Below, piece by piece: positions 54,543 through 62,748 of a stretch of 64,000 bases of DNA. Each line of letters opens with the position of its first letter. The first letter of the stretch is position 1. Source of the DNA: Nitrosopumilus oxyclinae (GTDB taxonomy: Archaea; Thermoproteota; Nitrososphaeria; Nitrososphaerales; Nitrosopumilaceae). Below the pieces are notes generated by a model that saw nothing but the letters and a program-made list of their open reading frames with translations, searched no databases and was not told where the DNA came from. The stretch covers positions 558,001 to 622,000 of the forward strand of contig NZ_CP026994.1 in assembly GCF_013407165.1 (NCBI RefSeq). Direction: 5' to 3'. The position numbers were made by a program, and so were the translations under genes.

Positions 54543-54851
54543 ATGACACAAACCGCCCGTGTTAAACTCACTTCTACCAGTCTACCGAAATTAGACGGTG
54601 TATGCGGCGAGATAATGGGTATTGGTAAAAAAACTGGTGTTAAAGTTAAAGGCCCAACTCCACTTCCTGTAAAAAGACTACATGTTGCAACAAGAAAATC
54701 CCCATGTGGTAGTGGAACCGAAACTTATGAAAAATGGGAAATGAAAATGCATAGAAGAATTATTAATATCAACGCTGATGATAAAGCTATTAGACAATTA
54801 ATGAGACTTAAAATCCCTGACGATGTCTACATTGAATTGTCTCTAACATAA
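54543..54851 (+). CDS. rps10: 30S ribosomal protein S10 (uS10)
   Basis: A 102-residue small-subunit protein. Conserved segments are ARVKLTSTSLPKLD, GPTPLPVKRLHVATRKSPCGSGTETYEKWEMKMHRRII and the C-terminal strand DVYIELSL. Length and the position directly behind EF-1alpha are standard in archaea. Likely co-transcribed with it. Confidence 0.96.
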   Translation: MTQTARVKLTSTSLPKLDGVCGEIMGIGKKTGVKVKGPTPLPVKRLHVATRKSPCGSGTETYEKWEMKMHRRIININADDKAIRQLMRLKIPDDVYIELSLT

Positions 54852-54880
54852 TCTGGTATCCTTAAATTATAGAAATTTTG

Positions 54881-55084
54881 ATGATAAATATGGTTGAAGA
54901 AGAAATAGACGAAGTAGAAGAAACACCTGTTGAGACTTTTGATGTTAGTTATTCTTGTTTGAGATGTGGTACTAGTGTTTTAAATTCTGAATTATCTAGA
55001 TTACCTGAAATCAAATGTATTTGTGGTTTCAGAGTATTTACTAAAGATAGACCTCCAGTAGTTAAAACAGTAAAAGCAATTTAG
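54881..55084 (+). CDS. rpo12: RNA polymerase subunit P (Rpo12)
   Basis: A 67-residue protein, the zinc-ribbon subunit homologous to eukaryotic RPB12. An acidic leader precedes CLRCGTSV and CICGFRVF, giving a Cx2C and CxC zinc site. The basic C-terminus (FTKDRPPVVKTVKA) is typical of the family. Start may be TTG 54878, ATG 54881 or ATG 54890; the last gives MVEEEIDEVEE. It follows S10 by 29 bp and probably belongs to the same transcript. Confidence 0.88.
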   Translation: MINMVEEEIDEVEETPVETFDVSYSCLRCGTSVLNSELSRLPEIKCICGFRVFTKDRPPVVKTVKAI

Positions 55085-55282
55085 TTATCTGTCTTTTTTG
55101 TAACTGTGTTCTCTTTGTAAATGAGTCCTCATATCTTCCATGTTTGAAAAAAACTTGTTACACTCTTTACAATCATACTTCAAATCTTTTCCATGAACAA
55201 TTTGTATGTGGTTCATCCTTTCTTCTTCTTTTGAAAATTTCTTATCACAAATTTCACATTTGATTTTTTTAAAGAATCCCAC
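55085..55282 (-). CDS. Two-finger C2H2 zinc protein (65 aa)
   Basis: Begins MGFFKKIKCEICDKKF; finger 1 is C-x2-C ... H-x4-H (MNHIQIVHG), finger 2 is CKECNKFF ... HLQREH. Both have the classical C2H2 spacing. Highly basic, suited to nucleic-acid binding. Only 2 bp from the neighbouring zinc-ribbon gene at 55285, so an operon is likely. Confidence 0.75.
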   Translation of the reverse strand: MGFFKKIKCEICDKKFSKEEERMNHIQIVHGKDLKYDCKECNKFFSNMEDMRTHLQREHSYKKDR

Positions 55283-55284
55283 TT

Positions 55285-55695
55285 TTATCCAAACTCTGCT
55301 TTCTTTTCATCCCAGCAATTTCTGCAAAGCTGGCCTTCTATCTTCCAATTCCCCTTTGGATTATACCTGATAAGTCCCATTTTCCCTCCACATAGAGAAC
55401 AAAAATTCTTCTTCTTCCCGTGGTCTTCTTCTTTTTGATCAAAACATTTTTTGCATAACAGTCCTTCCATGTCCCATTGCCATCTAGGTTCCCACAAGTC
55501 AGTAATTTTCTGTGTCATTCCACATACAACACATGGTTGTCTTACTTTCCCTTCATAGTATTCTTTTGATTTATCAAAATGACAATCTCCACATAGTGGG
55601 CCTTTTACATTCCATTCTCGTTTTGGTTTATGTTTGTGAGTAAGTTCTTTATTACAGACACTACAAAATGATGGTTTTTTACTAAATAGTCCCAT
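55285..55695 (-). CDS. Triple zinc-ribbon protein (136 aa)
   Basis: Three tandem units, each Cx2C (CSVC, CVVC, CSLC), a tryptophan-containing stretch (REWNVKG, RWQWDMEG, GNWKIEG) and LCx2C (LCGDC, LCKKC, LCRNC). Each unit should bind one zinc. The MGLFSK start is shared with other small thaumarchaeal zinc proteins (e.g. 57646 and 62749 genes start MGLF). Function unknown; it may be a scaffold or adaptor. Confidence 0.7.
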   Translation of the reverse strand: MGLFSKKPSFCSVCNKELTHKHKPKREWNVKGPLCGDCHFDKSKEYYEGKVRQPCVVCGMTQKITDLWEPRWQWDMEGLLCKKCFDQKEEDHGKKKNFCSLCGGKMGLIRYNPKGNWKIEGQLCRNCWDEKKAEFG

Positions 55696-55754
55696 TGATC
55701 CTCATGATATGATATATTCTATAAATGTAAACAAAATAAAAATAACAAAAAATG

Positions 55755-55877
55755 TTATTCGCTTAAGATTTTTTCAAGAGCCTGACTTGTATTTAGCATG
55801 CCGTTTCTCTTGGCAAATTCTTCGATCATTTTATACTGTTTTTCAGTAAAACATACTGGCATTGAACGATTTTCCAT
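55755..55877 (-). CDS. Small ribbon-helix-helix-like protein (40 aa)
   Basis: A 40-residue frame starting MENRSMPVCFTEKQY. A short strand (MPVCFT) followed by two helices (KQYKMIEEFAKRNG; TSQALEKILSE) is the ribbon-helix-helix pattern of CopG-type DNA-binding proteins, which dimerise. Codon use and start context fit a real gene. No toxin partner is adjacent. Confidence 0.55.
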   Translation of the reverse strand: MENRSMPVCFTEKQYKMIEEFAKRNGMLNTSQALEKILSE

Positions 55878-55952
55878 AAGTATAGTTGATATTTTTACCT
55901 AATATCTTTTTCTCTTGGAAAGATATTTCAAACCAATTTTACAATATTATGT

Positions 55953-56462
55953 GTGGTAAGAAAACGACAAATTTTGGTAATTGGAAATAATACAAATGGC
56001 TGCACTCCAAAACATGAAAAAATTGCTTATGATATTGGTTCTGAAATTGCAAAATCTGATTCTGTTTTGATTAGTGGTGGTCTAGGTGGGGTGATGGAGG
56101 CTTCATCACATGGTGCACATGATGCAAATGGTTTCACAGTTGGAATAATTCCGCAAGATGATGCTTCATTTGCTAATGAATTCTGTGATGTAGTGATTCC
56201 TACAGGGATGGGTCTTACTCGTGACTATCTTAATGCTCTAAGTGCTGATGGTGTAATTATTGTTGGTGGTGGATCTGGAACTTTATCTGAAGCTTGTGCA
56301 TCATATATGCACAAAAAACCTATGGTTGCAATTAAAAATCTTGGAAGTTCAGTTGATCCATATATTGACGGGTATATTGATCATAGAAAAAATATCAAAA
56401 TAATTGGTGTTGATACTGCACAAGAAGCAGTAAAGAAAATTTTGGAATTAATTACTGCATAG
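55953..56462 (+). CDS. SLOG-fold (LOG/TIGR00725-type) nucleotide-binding protein
   Basis: A 169-residue Rossmann-type protein: ISGGLGGVMEASSHGA is the phosphate-binding PGGxGTxxE-type first loop, and VGGGSGTLSEACASYMH is the second, typical of the lysine decarboxylase-like/LOG and TIGR00725 families. Such proteins hydrolyse nucleotide monophosphates or bind nucleotides. GTG start. Its 3' end overlaps that of the convergent 3-hydroxyacyl-CoA dehydrogenase by 11 bp. Confidence 0.82.
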   Translation: MVRKRQILVIGNNTNGCTPKHEKIAYDIGSEIAKSDSVLISGGLGGVMEASSHGAHDANGFTVGIIPQDDASFANEFCDVVIPTGMGLTRDYLNALSADGVIIVGGGSGTLSEACASYMHKKPMVAIKNLGSSVDPYIDGYIDHRKNIKIIGVDTAQEAVKKILELITA

Positions 56463-57591
56463 AAATTAAAAGTGGATCTGGTCTGTAAAATTCACCATGT
56501 TCATCTGCAAGTTTGTTTAATTCATCTACTATTTTTTTAATTCCAATTTCTTTTGCAGTTTCAAATAATGGTTTTTTGAGGCCTAGTCCTAACTGTGCTG
56601 CTCTTTCAATCTCTTCAATGTCACTTGCTCCATTTGAGACAAGCCATGCTGCATTGTTTAAAATATTTGCAACAAGTTGAATTGGATTGCATTTCTCTGC
56701 TAACTCTTCTGAAAGTGCAACACGTTCATATTTATCATCAGAATATTTGTAATACCCTTCCCCTGATTTTTGTCCTAGTTTTTTCTCATCAAACATTTTT
56801 TCTACAAGTGGGTGTGGGTTGATCACTTTTTTGTCACGCAAATGCATCTCTACTGTAGCTTTGTGAATTACATCCATTCCAGTAAAATCTGCCAATTCAA
56901 ATATTCCCATTGGGAATCCGAGTTTAAATTTCACTGCTGAATCAATCTCTTCAAGTGTTGCACCTGTTCTATCTTTTACAAAACATGCTTCGTGAACCAT
57001 TGGGATGAATAATCTGTTAATTATGAATCCTGGAACATCTTTTCTACACAATACGGCTACTTTGTTAACTGATTTGACATATTCTTGAGTTAAATCTGTG
57101 ATTGCCTGTGATGTTTTCTCTCCTGGAATTATTTCTACTAATTTCATTAGTTGTGGTGGATTGAAAAAATGAATTCCAATAAACTTTTCAGGTCTTGATG
57201 TTGTATTTGCAATTTCTGTGATTGGTAATGTACTGGTATTTGATGCAAACACTACTTCAGGCCCTGCAACTTTGTCTAGTTCAGCATAAACTGATTTTTT
57301 TAACTCCATGATTTCGGGAACTACTTCAATTACAAGTTCTGCGTTTTTTACTGCATCACTCAAATCTACAATTGGTGTAATTCTTGAAAATATTGCATCT
57401 CCTTCTTCTTTGGATATTTTTTCTTTTGATACTAGCTTGTCTAGACTCCATTTTATTTTCTCCATTGCTTTGTCTAGAAATTCTTGTTTGATATCTCGTA
57501 AAACTACATTATATCCGGCAGTTGCTGAAACCTGAGCAATTCCGTGCCCCATGACTCCCGAACCTAAAACTGTGATATTTTTTACTGTCAC
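56452..57591 (-). CDS. 3-hydroxyacyl-CoA (3-hydroxybutyryl-CoA) dehydrogenase
   Basis: A 379-residue NAD-dependent dehydrogenase. The Rossmann motif is GSGVMGHGIA (10-19); SNTSTLPITEIA and GIHFFNPPQLMKLVEI contain the catalytic Ser/His region; the C-terminal helical domain has GFIINRLFIPM and FKLGFPMGIFELAD. The C-terminus is longer than in the classical 280-residue HBD and contains a second short 3HCDH-type segment. It likely converts 3-hydroxybutyryl-CoA to acetoacetyl-CoA in the 3-hydroxypropionate/4-hydroxybutyrate CO2-fixation cycle. Confidence 0.9.
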   Translation of the reverse strand: MTVKNITVLGSGVMGHGIAQVSATAGYNVVLRDIKQEFLDKAMEKIKWSLDKLVSKEKISKEEGDAIFSRITPIVDLSDAVKNAELVIEVVPEIMELKKSVYAELDKVAGPEVVFASNTSTLPITEIANTTSRPEKFIGIHFFNPPQLMKLVEIIPGEKTSQAITDLTQEYVKSVNKVAVLCRKDVPGFIINRLFIPMVHEACFVKDRTGATLEEIDSAVKFKLGFPMGIFELADFTGMDVIHKATVEMHLRDKKVINPHPLVEKMFDEKKLGQKSGEGYYKYSDDKYERVALSEELAEKCNPIQLVANILNNAAWLVSNGASDIEEIERAAQLGLGLKKPLFETAKEIGIKKIVDELNKLADEHGEFYRPDPLLISMQ

Positions 57592-57645
57592 AATTTATCA
57601 AAAATCGAGTATCCTTTATAATGTATTTCAAAATTTTATCATTTA

Positions 57646-57813
57646 ATGGGCTTGTTCAAACGAAAGAAAGATGATGAGACTAAAACCAAATGTGATGTTT
57701 GTGGAACAGAGTTGCATGATCCTGAACGATTAAAAAGACACATGAAAAAAGCACATGGCAATATACCTGCTAAGAAATTAGATCCTAATGCAGGTGATGG
57801 TGGAACTTGGTAA
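57646..57813 (+). CDS. C2H2 zinc-finger microprotein (55 aa)
   Basis: A 55-residue protein starting MGLFKRKKDDETKTKC. One C2H2 finger (CDVC ... HMKKAH) is followed by a polar tail ending DGGTW. Its stop codon is directly followed by the ATG of 57814, so the two are translationally linked. TATA-like tttata at about -30. Confidence 0.65.
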   Translation: MGLFKRKKDDETKTKCDVCGTELHDPERLKRHMKKAHGNIPAKKLDPNAGDGGTW

Positions 57814-58092
57814 ATGGAACTCAGCTCAAGTCAGAAAACTAGCATTGTATTTGTAGGTGCTTTTCTTACTGCTGGGATTGTGCTCTCTACATTGGTATTC
57901 CCATTTTGGAATTTAATTCGTGAAGATGTTTTTGAAGAAGTGATTATCTTGAATAATGATAATGGGGTCTGTTATGTCGAAACTGCTGACACTATTCCTA
58001 AAATTATTGAGAATTGTACGATGAATCCTGGGGATGTTGCAACTATAAAGTTTGGAGAAGGTCTTGCGTGGGCAACAATTGTAGAGCCCTAA
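57814..58092 (+). CDS. Single-span membrane protein (92 aa)
   Basis: One membrane segment (about residues 10-33, IVFVGAFLTAGIVLSTLVF) followed by an external or cytoplasmic domain of about 60 residues with two cysteines (GVCYVE and ENCTM) that could pair. The end GDVATIKFGEGLAWATIV resembles a small beta-barrel strand pair. No known family. Adjacent to the zinc microprotein with zero spacing. Confidence 0.55.
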   Translation: MELSSSQKTSIVFVGAFLTAGIVLSTLVFPFWNLIREDVFEEVIILNNDNGVCYVETADTIPKIIENCTMNPGDVATIKFGEGLAWATIVEP

Positions 58093-58129
58093 TCGATGAT
58101 TTAATATTTTAAACCAATTGAAAACTATC

Positions 58130-58537
58130 ATGGATTGTATTTTTTGCAAGATTGTATCTGGTGAAATAAAATCAAAATTTTTGAAAGAAACAAAACATTC
58201 TATTTCATTCTTAGATGCATTCCCTCTTGCAGCAGGCCATGCTTTGATCATTCCAAAAAACCATCATCAAAAAATTCAAGACATGAGTATTGAAGAGAAT
58301 ACTGACCTCTTCTCACTTGTTCACCAAATGATTTCAAATGTGGATAAAATTACTGGGTCTACTTTAGTTGCAATTCATAATGGAAAAGATGCTGGTCAGG
58401 AAATCCCTCATGTTCATGTTCATCTGGTTCCTAGAAGTACTGTTGACTCTGCAGGTCCAATTCATAGTATGTTCAGTTCTAAAGTAAATGTATCTGAATC
58501 TGACATGGATGAACTATACGACAAATTGAAAATCTAA
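58130..58537 (+). CDS. HIT-family nucleotide hydrolase
   Basis: A 135-residue histidine-triad protein: start MDCIFCKIVSGEI, AGHALIIPKNH, and the active-site HVHVHLVP near residue 92. HIT hydrolases cleave nucleotide phosphoramidates or dinucleotide polyphosphates. An in-frame TTG at 58118 would add four residues; the ATG at 58130 gives the typical family start. Ends 4 bp inside the convergent DnaJ-ferredoxin gene. Confidence 0.92.
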   Translation: MDCIFCKIVSGEIKSKFLKETKHSISFLDAFPLAAGHALIIPKNHHQKIQDMSIEENTDLFSLVHQMISNVDKITGSTLVAIHNGKDAGQEIPHVHVHLVPRSTVDSAGPIHSMFSSKVNVSESDMDELYDKLKI

Positions 58538-59208
58538 TAAGGATACAATCTTTCTTTAGTTTCTGTATTCTCTATACTGATTGCTTTAGTTGGGCAAGTT
58601 TCTGCGGCATTCATTATTTTGTTTACACCTGCTCCTTTTTGATTTATTACTGATGATTTAGGGTTTGATCTGCTTTCTTTATTAATTGAAAATACATCTG
58701 GTGCAATCATTTCACAACTACAACATCCTATACACAAGCTTTCATCTACGTTGACAAAAAGATTTGGTTGTTCTTTTGGTTCTTGAGCTTTTTCAAATTC
58801 ACCATTTTTTCCATCTGCACGCACTCGAGCATTGTAATCTTCCCAGAACTTTCGTTCATATTCTTTCCAAAAATCTGGATCTCCTTCTTCAAATTCGCGA
58901 GTGTATTTGCCCCAGTCTTGTTCTGGTATACTCCCATCATCTGGTGCTCCCCATTGAGGTTTTCTTTTAAAATCATTTTTTGGTTTGTTTTGAGTTGTAT
59001 CTTGATAATTGGAATTGATTCTTTGATTGTGATTGTTTTTTAGATGGTTGTATGCTTCAGTAATTTTTTCAAATTCACCATTTTCAGATTTCCCATTATT
59101 TTTATCTGGATGCAATTCTAATGCCATTTTTCTATATGCTGCTTTGATCTCAGTTTGTGATGAACTTGAATCGACATTCAATACTCTGAGCGCTTGAAAT
59201 GTATTCAC
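58534..59208 (-). CDS. DnaJ-ferredoxin fusion protein
   Basis: A 224-residue protein. J-domain is residues 1 to about 65 with HPDK (33-36) for stimulating DnaK ATPase. A hydrophilic middle with Trp and acidic residues (about 70-145) follows. The C-terminal ferredoxin domain (about 148-215) has C-x2-C-x2-C (CIGCCSC) and a distal CPTKA, fit for one 4Fe-4S cluster. DnaJ-Fer fusions are known from Thaumarchaeota and plant plastids and have been reported as a horizontal transfer. It may couple redox state or Fe-S assembly to chaperone action. Confidence 0.88.
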   Translation of the reverse strand: MNTFQALRVLNVDSSSSQTEIKAAYRKMALELHPDKNNGKSENGEFEKITEAYNHLKNNHNQRINSNYQDTTQNKPKNDFKRKPQWGAPDDGSIPEQDWGKYTREFEEGDPDFWKEYERKFWEDYNARVRADGKNGEFEKAQEPKEQPNLFVNVDESLCIGCCSCEMIAPDVFSINKESRSNPKSSVINQKGAGVNKIMNAAETCPTKAISIENTETKERLYPY

Positions 59209-59268
59209 TAGAAATAGAGAATTGTCATATGTTAAAAATAATTGCCTATCATTTACAGGTGATTTTGT

Positions 59269-59631
59269 TTATTCTAACAAAACTTCGTCATCTGCCTTCC
59301 ATGCAGGTTCGACAATACATAAAAATTTCAAATCACTTGTTCCTACATTTTCAATAAATTGTTTTGAATTTGGTGGAACATAAACTGAATCATCTTTTTC
59401 TAGGTGAAATATTTCATCATTTACATGCAAAACCCCCGACCCATCTAAAATATAGAATATTTCGGTTGAACTCATTTTATGAAGTTTTGATTTTTTACCT
59501 GATTCCAATATGAACTGGGCTAAACTATAGTTGATTCCATTTAGTGTATTGTGTGGATGAAAATATTGTTTTATTTTAGTTCCTTCATTTCCTTGAATTA
59601 ATTTGATCTCAGAATTTTTACGCAATGACAT
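59269..59631 (-). CDS. Small cupin-domain protein (120 aa)
   Basis: A single-domain cupin: SKLHKMSSTEIFYILDGSGVLHVNDE is motif 1 with the His and Glu metal ligands, and VYVPPNSKQFIENVG is motif 2. One His of motif 1 pair is Lys-flanked and motif 2 lacks the usual His, so metal binding may be incomplete. Next to another cupin gene at 59637 (5 bp away, same strand). Substrate unknown. Confidence 0.8.
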   Translation of the reverse strand: MSLRKNSEIKLIQGNEGTKIKQYFHPHNTLNGINYSLAQFILESGKKSKLHKMSSTEIFYILDGSGVLHVNDEIFHLEKDDSVYVPPNSKQFIENVGTSDLKFLCIVEPAWKADDEVLLE

Positions 59632-59636
59632 TTCAT

Positions 59637-60092
59637 TTAGATGATCTTTGAAACTTTTGTTTTAAAATCTGATTCATACCATTCTGTTTTGTATATTGCA
59701 TTTTTCTTTGGAAGGATATTGATTGCAATATGTGAAAACTCTTTTTTCTTGTCAATTGAACCATGGGTGTGAAGTGTTTTTGCTGGAATGTGCACCATGT
59801 CCCCTTCATTGAGGCTGATTCTTTCGATTTTTTTAATTTTAAAGTTATTTTTACTTGTACCTGATTTTTTAAAGACTTCTAAACTTCCTTTCCCCTTTAC
59901 TCCTACTAAAATCTGATTACCGTTATGTTGATGTAGTTTTGTTCTAGAACCTTTCTCAAAATGAACGTGATAGATATCTTGATCTTTTGCTTTAATTTTT
60001 TCTGAAAGAACTTTCATCCATGTTTTACCTGTAAACCAATCTGGATTTACATTTCTTTTATCGCCTGTCCCTGAAATGTTTGTTTTTTTCAT
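59637..60092 (-). CDS. Cupin-domain protein (151 aa)
   Basis: A second cupin with a better metal site: HFEKGSRTKLHQHNGNQILVGVKGKGSLEV (His-x-His and Gln) and MVHIPAKTLHTHGS in motif 2. Start MKKTNISGTG. Overall different sequence from its 120-residue neighbour, so not a recent duplicate. Tightly packed between 59631 and 60094 on the minus strand, forming a three-gene operon with the SHOCT protein. Confidence 0.8.
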   Translation of the reverse strand: MKKTNISGTGDKRNVNPDWFTGKTWMKVLSEKIKAKDQDIYHVHFEKGSRTKLHQHNGNQILVGVKGKGSLEVFKKSGTSKNNFKIKKIERISLNEGDMVHIPAKTLHTHGSIDKKKEFSHIAINILPKKNAIYKTEWYESDFKTKVSKII

Positions 60093-60093
60093 T

Positions 60094-60459
60094 TTAAATC
60101 CTGGCTAGTATCTTCTTCTTCTTTTCTTGAAATTCTTTTTCTGTTAACACTCCTGCTTTCCTTAATTTGCCAAGTTTTTCAAGCATTTGCAAATCTTCTT
60201 CTGAATTAGATGTTAATTTTTTTGCAGAAGTAACTCCTTCGTTAATTTTTTTAATTCCTCTTGATTTTATTTTCTCTTTTTCTTTTAATGCTTTTTTACT
60301 TAATTGATCACTAGTTTTTTTTGCTTGAGATGCTGCCATTTCGCTAAACTCTACTGCATCTTCTAGTGCTTCGTCAGCTCTCTTAATTCCATCATCTATT
60401 GCTTTATCTGCTTTTTTTAGAAATCTCTCAATGTATCCTGTTTTCTTTTTTGCTGCCAT
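60094..60459 (-). CDS. Coiled-coil protein with C-terminal SHOCT domain
   Basis: A 121-residue, very lysine-rich helical protein. Residues about 10-90 form coiled-coil helices (DKAIDDGIKRADEALEDAVE). The last 30 residues (LEKLGKLRKAGVLTEKEFQEKKKKIL) match the SHOCT motif, a short C-terminal oligomerisation domain. First gene of the cupin operon by direction of transcription. Role unknown; possibly scaffold. Confidence 0.75.
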   Translation of the reverse strand: MAAKKKTGYIERFLKKADKAIDDGIKRADEALEDAVEFSEMAASQAKKTSDQLSKKALKEKEKIKSRGIKKINEGVTSAKKLTSNSEEDLQMLEKLGKLRKAGVLTEKEFQEKKKKILARI

Positions 60460-60537
60460 ACTAACTAGTTCTAAATTCTATTATTTAATCCCTAGTGGAA
60501 TTGGTTTAATAGATAGAATTGTGTATTTAGAACAGTT

Positions 60538-61245
60538 TTGACTCAATCACCTTATGATGTAAAGACGGTAGTTTTGAGAAAAAATATTGATAAATCTGAA
60601 GCAATGGATATTGTTGAAGAGAAGAAAACTGATCCTTTCAAATCTTTACTTTCACGTCCAAAGAAAGAAGATGTTCATGTTCATTCTTTGAATTTATACT
60701 ATGAATGCATCCTGATGGTTTCTGGAAAGTATGTTGCAGATTATTTTAGAAAAGCTAACCATACTATTTCTGTAGACTCTAATGTACATGAGGTCTCTCT
60801 TGGAGATGGTATTTTTCCAATACGTTCAAAATCTGGCATTACTAAAGCATTTGTTGGCAGTCGTGGTAAAAATAAAATTGATTTAAAATTAGAAGAACAT
60901 GTTTTTGTGGAAGAAGAAGATGTATTGACGTTTGATCATCATGGTAGAGATGTAGAATTTCCTTTTAAAATTGATTCAAAAACTGTTGAAAATTATCCTC
61001 AGCAATTATTAGATGAAAATATCCAAAATACCAAAAAATCTGAAATGACCTATGATGATGCAGTTGAAAAACTTCAAACACAATTAAAAAAACCTCTTGA
61101 AACTGATGTGAGAAATTTGAATGAAGAATTTGTTTTATCTGATATTTCTGAGATCTTTATTCCAATATTTGAGGCTCGATTAATTGGCCCAAAAAAGAAG
61201 GTTGCAATTATTAGAATTGATGCTGTAAGGAAAAAAGTCCTTTAA
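60538..61245 (+). CDS. Hypothetical protein (235 aa)
   Basis: A soluble protein with a mixed alpha/beta N-terminal part including HVHSLNLYYECILMVSGKYVADYF, a beta-rich centre (SLGDGIFPIRSKSGITKAFVG) and a C-terminal strand-turn region ending KKKVAIIRIDAVRKK. No family recognised. TTG start at 60538, with an A/T-rich leader. The HVH segment recalls the start of the partial gene at 63689, but the similarity is too short to claim kinship. Confidence 0.5.
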   Translation: MTQSPYDVKTVVLRKNIDKSEAMDIVEEKKTDPFKSLLSRPKKEDVHVHSLNLYYECILMVSGKYVADYFRKANHTISVDSNVHEVSLGDGIFPIRSKSGITKAFVGSRGKNKIDLKLEEHVFVEEEDVLTFDHHGRDVEFPFKIDSKTVENYPQQLLDENIQNTKKSEMTYDDAVEKLQTQLKKPLETDVRNLNEEFVLSDISEIFIPIFEARLIGPKKKVAIIRIDAVRKKVL

Positions 61246-61390
61246 TCTATTTTTTAATTATTACAGATCTGAGAAAAAAGTTTATGCCTGAAAATTTCCC
61301 ATATTTGGGATTTAATAAAATAAGATAATAATACAAAATATGAATATATGCTAGAATAAAACATGTTCATAAATTTGGGGTTGCTATCCG

Positions 61391-61996
61391 TTGGTTAATT
61401 GTATCCTAATTGATGATGATCCAGATATAGTAGATGTGTTCTCAGAATTATTACATACAATTAATGTGGATATTCTTGCAACTGGGAATAATGGTAAAGA
61501 TGCAGTAGAGTTGTATAAAAAACACAAACCTGATTTAGTTTTGACTGATTTACAAATGCCTCGATATGATGGATACTATGCTGTTGAAAATATCAAGGAT
61601 GTAGATTCAATGGCTAAATTTATTATGATTACTGGCGATTTGGATGTTCGTAATTCAAATCTTCTTAATTTATTGAACATCCCTATACTTCACAAGCCGT
61701 TTGATACTCAACAAATCAAACAAACTATTGATGATGTTCTTTTACGAGAAAATGAATTCCCTACTTCATTTCAAATTCAATACAAATTCAAAGAGGATGT
61801 TAATTATTACACTTGTACTGTAAACTATCAACAATATCGAAATTTTAAACTATTACCTGTGATAGAAGAATGTGAAATTACTAATCAGAAAAACACTAAA
61901 TTATTCTATGAGAAAATGCAAAATGCCTTGAATCTAGCAACTGAAAATGATATTGCGCCCATTCGTAAATTATCTGAGGTGGTTTCTAATGACTGA
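61391..61996 (+). CDS. Response regulator with REC domain and unknown C-terminal part
   Basis: A 201-residue protein. REC domain is residues 1 to about 118: acidic D8-D10, phospho-acceptor D53 (LVLTDLQMP), Thr in IMITGD and Lys in LHKPFD. The remaining 80 residues form no known output domain (SFQIQYKFKEDVNYYTC ...). A DNA-binding-type gene follows after 56 bp, which may provide the output. TTG start. A short palindrome (tcccatatttggga) sits about 90 bp upstream. Confidence 0.85.
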   Translation: MVNCILIDDDPDIVDVFSELLHTINVDILATGNNGKDAVELYKKHKPDLVLTDLQMPRYDGYYAVENIKDVDSMAKFIMITGDLDVRNSNLLNLLNIPILHKPFDTQQIKQTIDDVLLRENEFPTSFQIQYKFKEDVNYYTCTVNYQQYRNFKLLPVIEECEITNQKNTKLFYEKMQNALNLATENDIAPIRKLSEVVSND

Positions 61997-62052
61997 ATTA
62001 ATGCCTATGAACTGGTCTAAAATTAATATGAAAGTATTATTTAATGATAATC

Positions 62053-62664
62053 ATGACTGAGATTGATACATTTTTTGCAGCATCTCTTGAAAAGATGATT
62101 CGAGAGAATCTTGGAGAGACTACTTTCCATAGTATCCAGAATCGTCTATTTGAAAAATATGGTATTTCAATTACAAACTCGATAAAAGAATTCCACAAAT
62201 TAGATTCTGTTTTGAGGGAATTTTTTGGGGCAGGGGCATCTGGTCTAGAGCAGAAATTCTTAGATGGTGTTTGTTGTATGAAATCAAAACAGGACAAGGC
62301 TGAAAAAAGATTTACGATCTCTGATCCTGAAATTAGTCAAGCTATTTTGAAAGCATTCAGCGATGATGAAATGTCAAAAATTCTAAATGCATCGATAGGT
62401 GAACCCTGGACTATATCTGAAATCTTAGAAAAATTAGAAATTCCAATAACTTCTGGATATCGAAAAATTAATTCTTTAATTGAAGGTGGATTACTAATTA
62501 AATCTGGATTTGATTTAACCTCTAATAATAGAGTGGTTGACAAATACAAATCATTATTTGATAATGTGAATATTGATTTTAACAATAAGGTTACTGTTCA
62601 TGTACAATTTACTCCTGAAGTTATTTCAAATAGCACTGTGCTTCAAACAGTTTATGGTGAATAA
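62053..62664 (+). CDS. Winged-helix (ArsR-like) DNA-binding protein
   Basis: A 203-residue protein. The centre (about 110-165) contains a winged-helix pattern: EPWTISEILEKLEIPITSGYRKINSLIEGGLLIKSG, with the recognition helix near TSGYRKIN. The N-terminal 80 residues are helical with a Gly/Ala-rich turn and two adjacent cysteines. The C-terminus ends in beta strands (VTVHVQFTPEV). Start may be ATG 62044 or ATG 62053. It may act with the response regulator immediately upstream. Confidence 0.65.
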   Translation: MTEIDTFFAASLEKMIRENLGETTFHSIQNRLFEKYGISITNSIKEFHKLDSVLREFFGAGASGLEQKFLDGVCCMKSKQDKAEKRFTISDPEISQAILKAFSDDEMSKILNASIGEPWTISEILEKLEIPITSGYRKINSLIEGGLLIKSGFDLTSNNRVVDKYKSLFDNVNIDFNNKVTVHVQFTPEVISNSTVLQTVYGE

Positions 62665-62748
62665 TTTTTTTAGTGTTTAATAGTTTCTAGAATTTACATT
62701 ATTTTTTTTGTATTTGGTGGTTGTTCTATTTTTTAGAATTTTTGTATG

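Noticed and set aside
54126-54571. Two long minus-strand frames over EF-1alpha
   Set aside because: Antisense shadows of a highly biased coding sequence; products are Cys/Ser-rich without family likeness.
61307-61325. Palindrome tcccatatttggga upstream of the response regulator
   Set aside because: Single copy with 5-bp arms; no second site in the window to support an operator.
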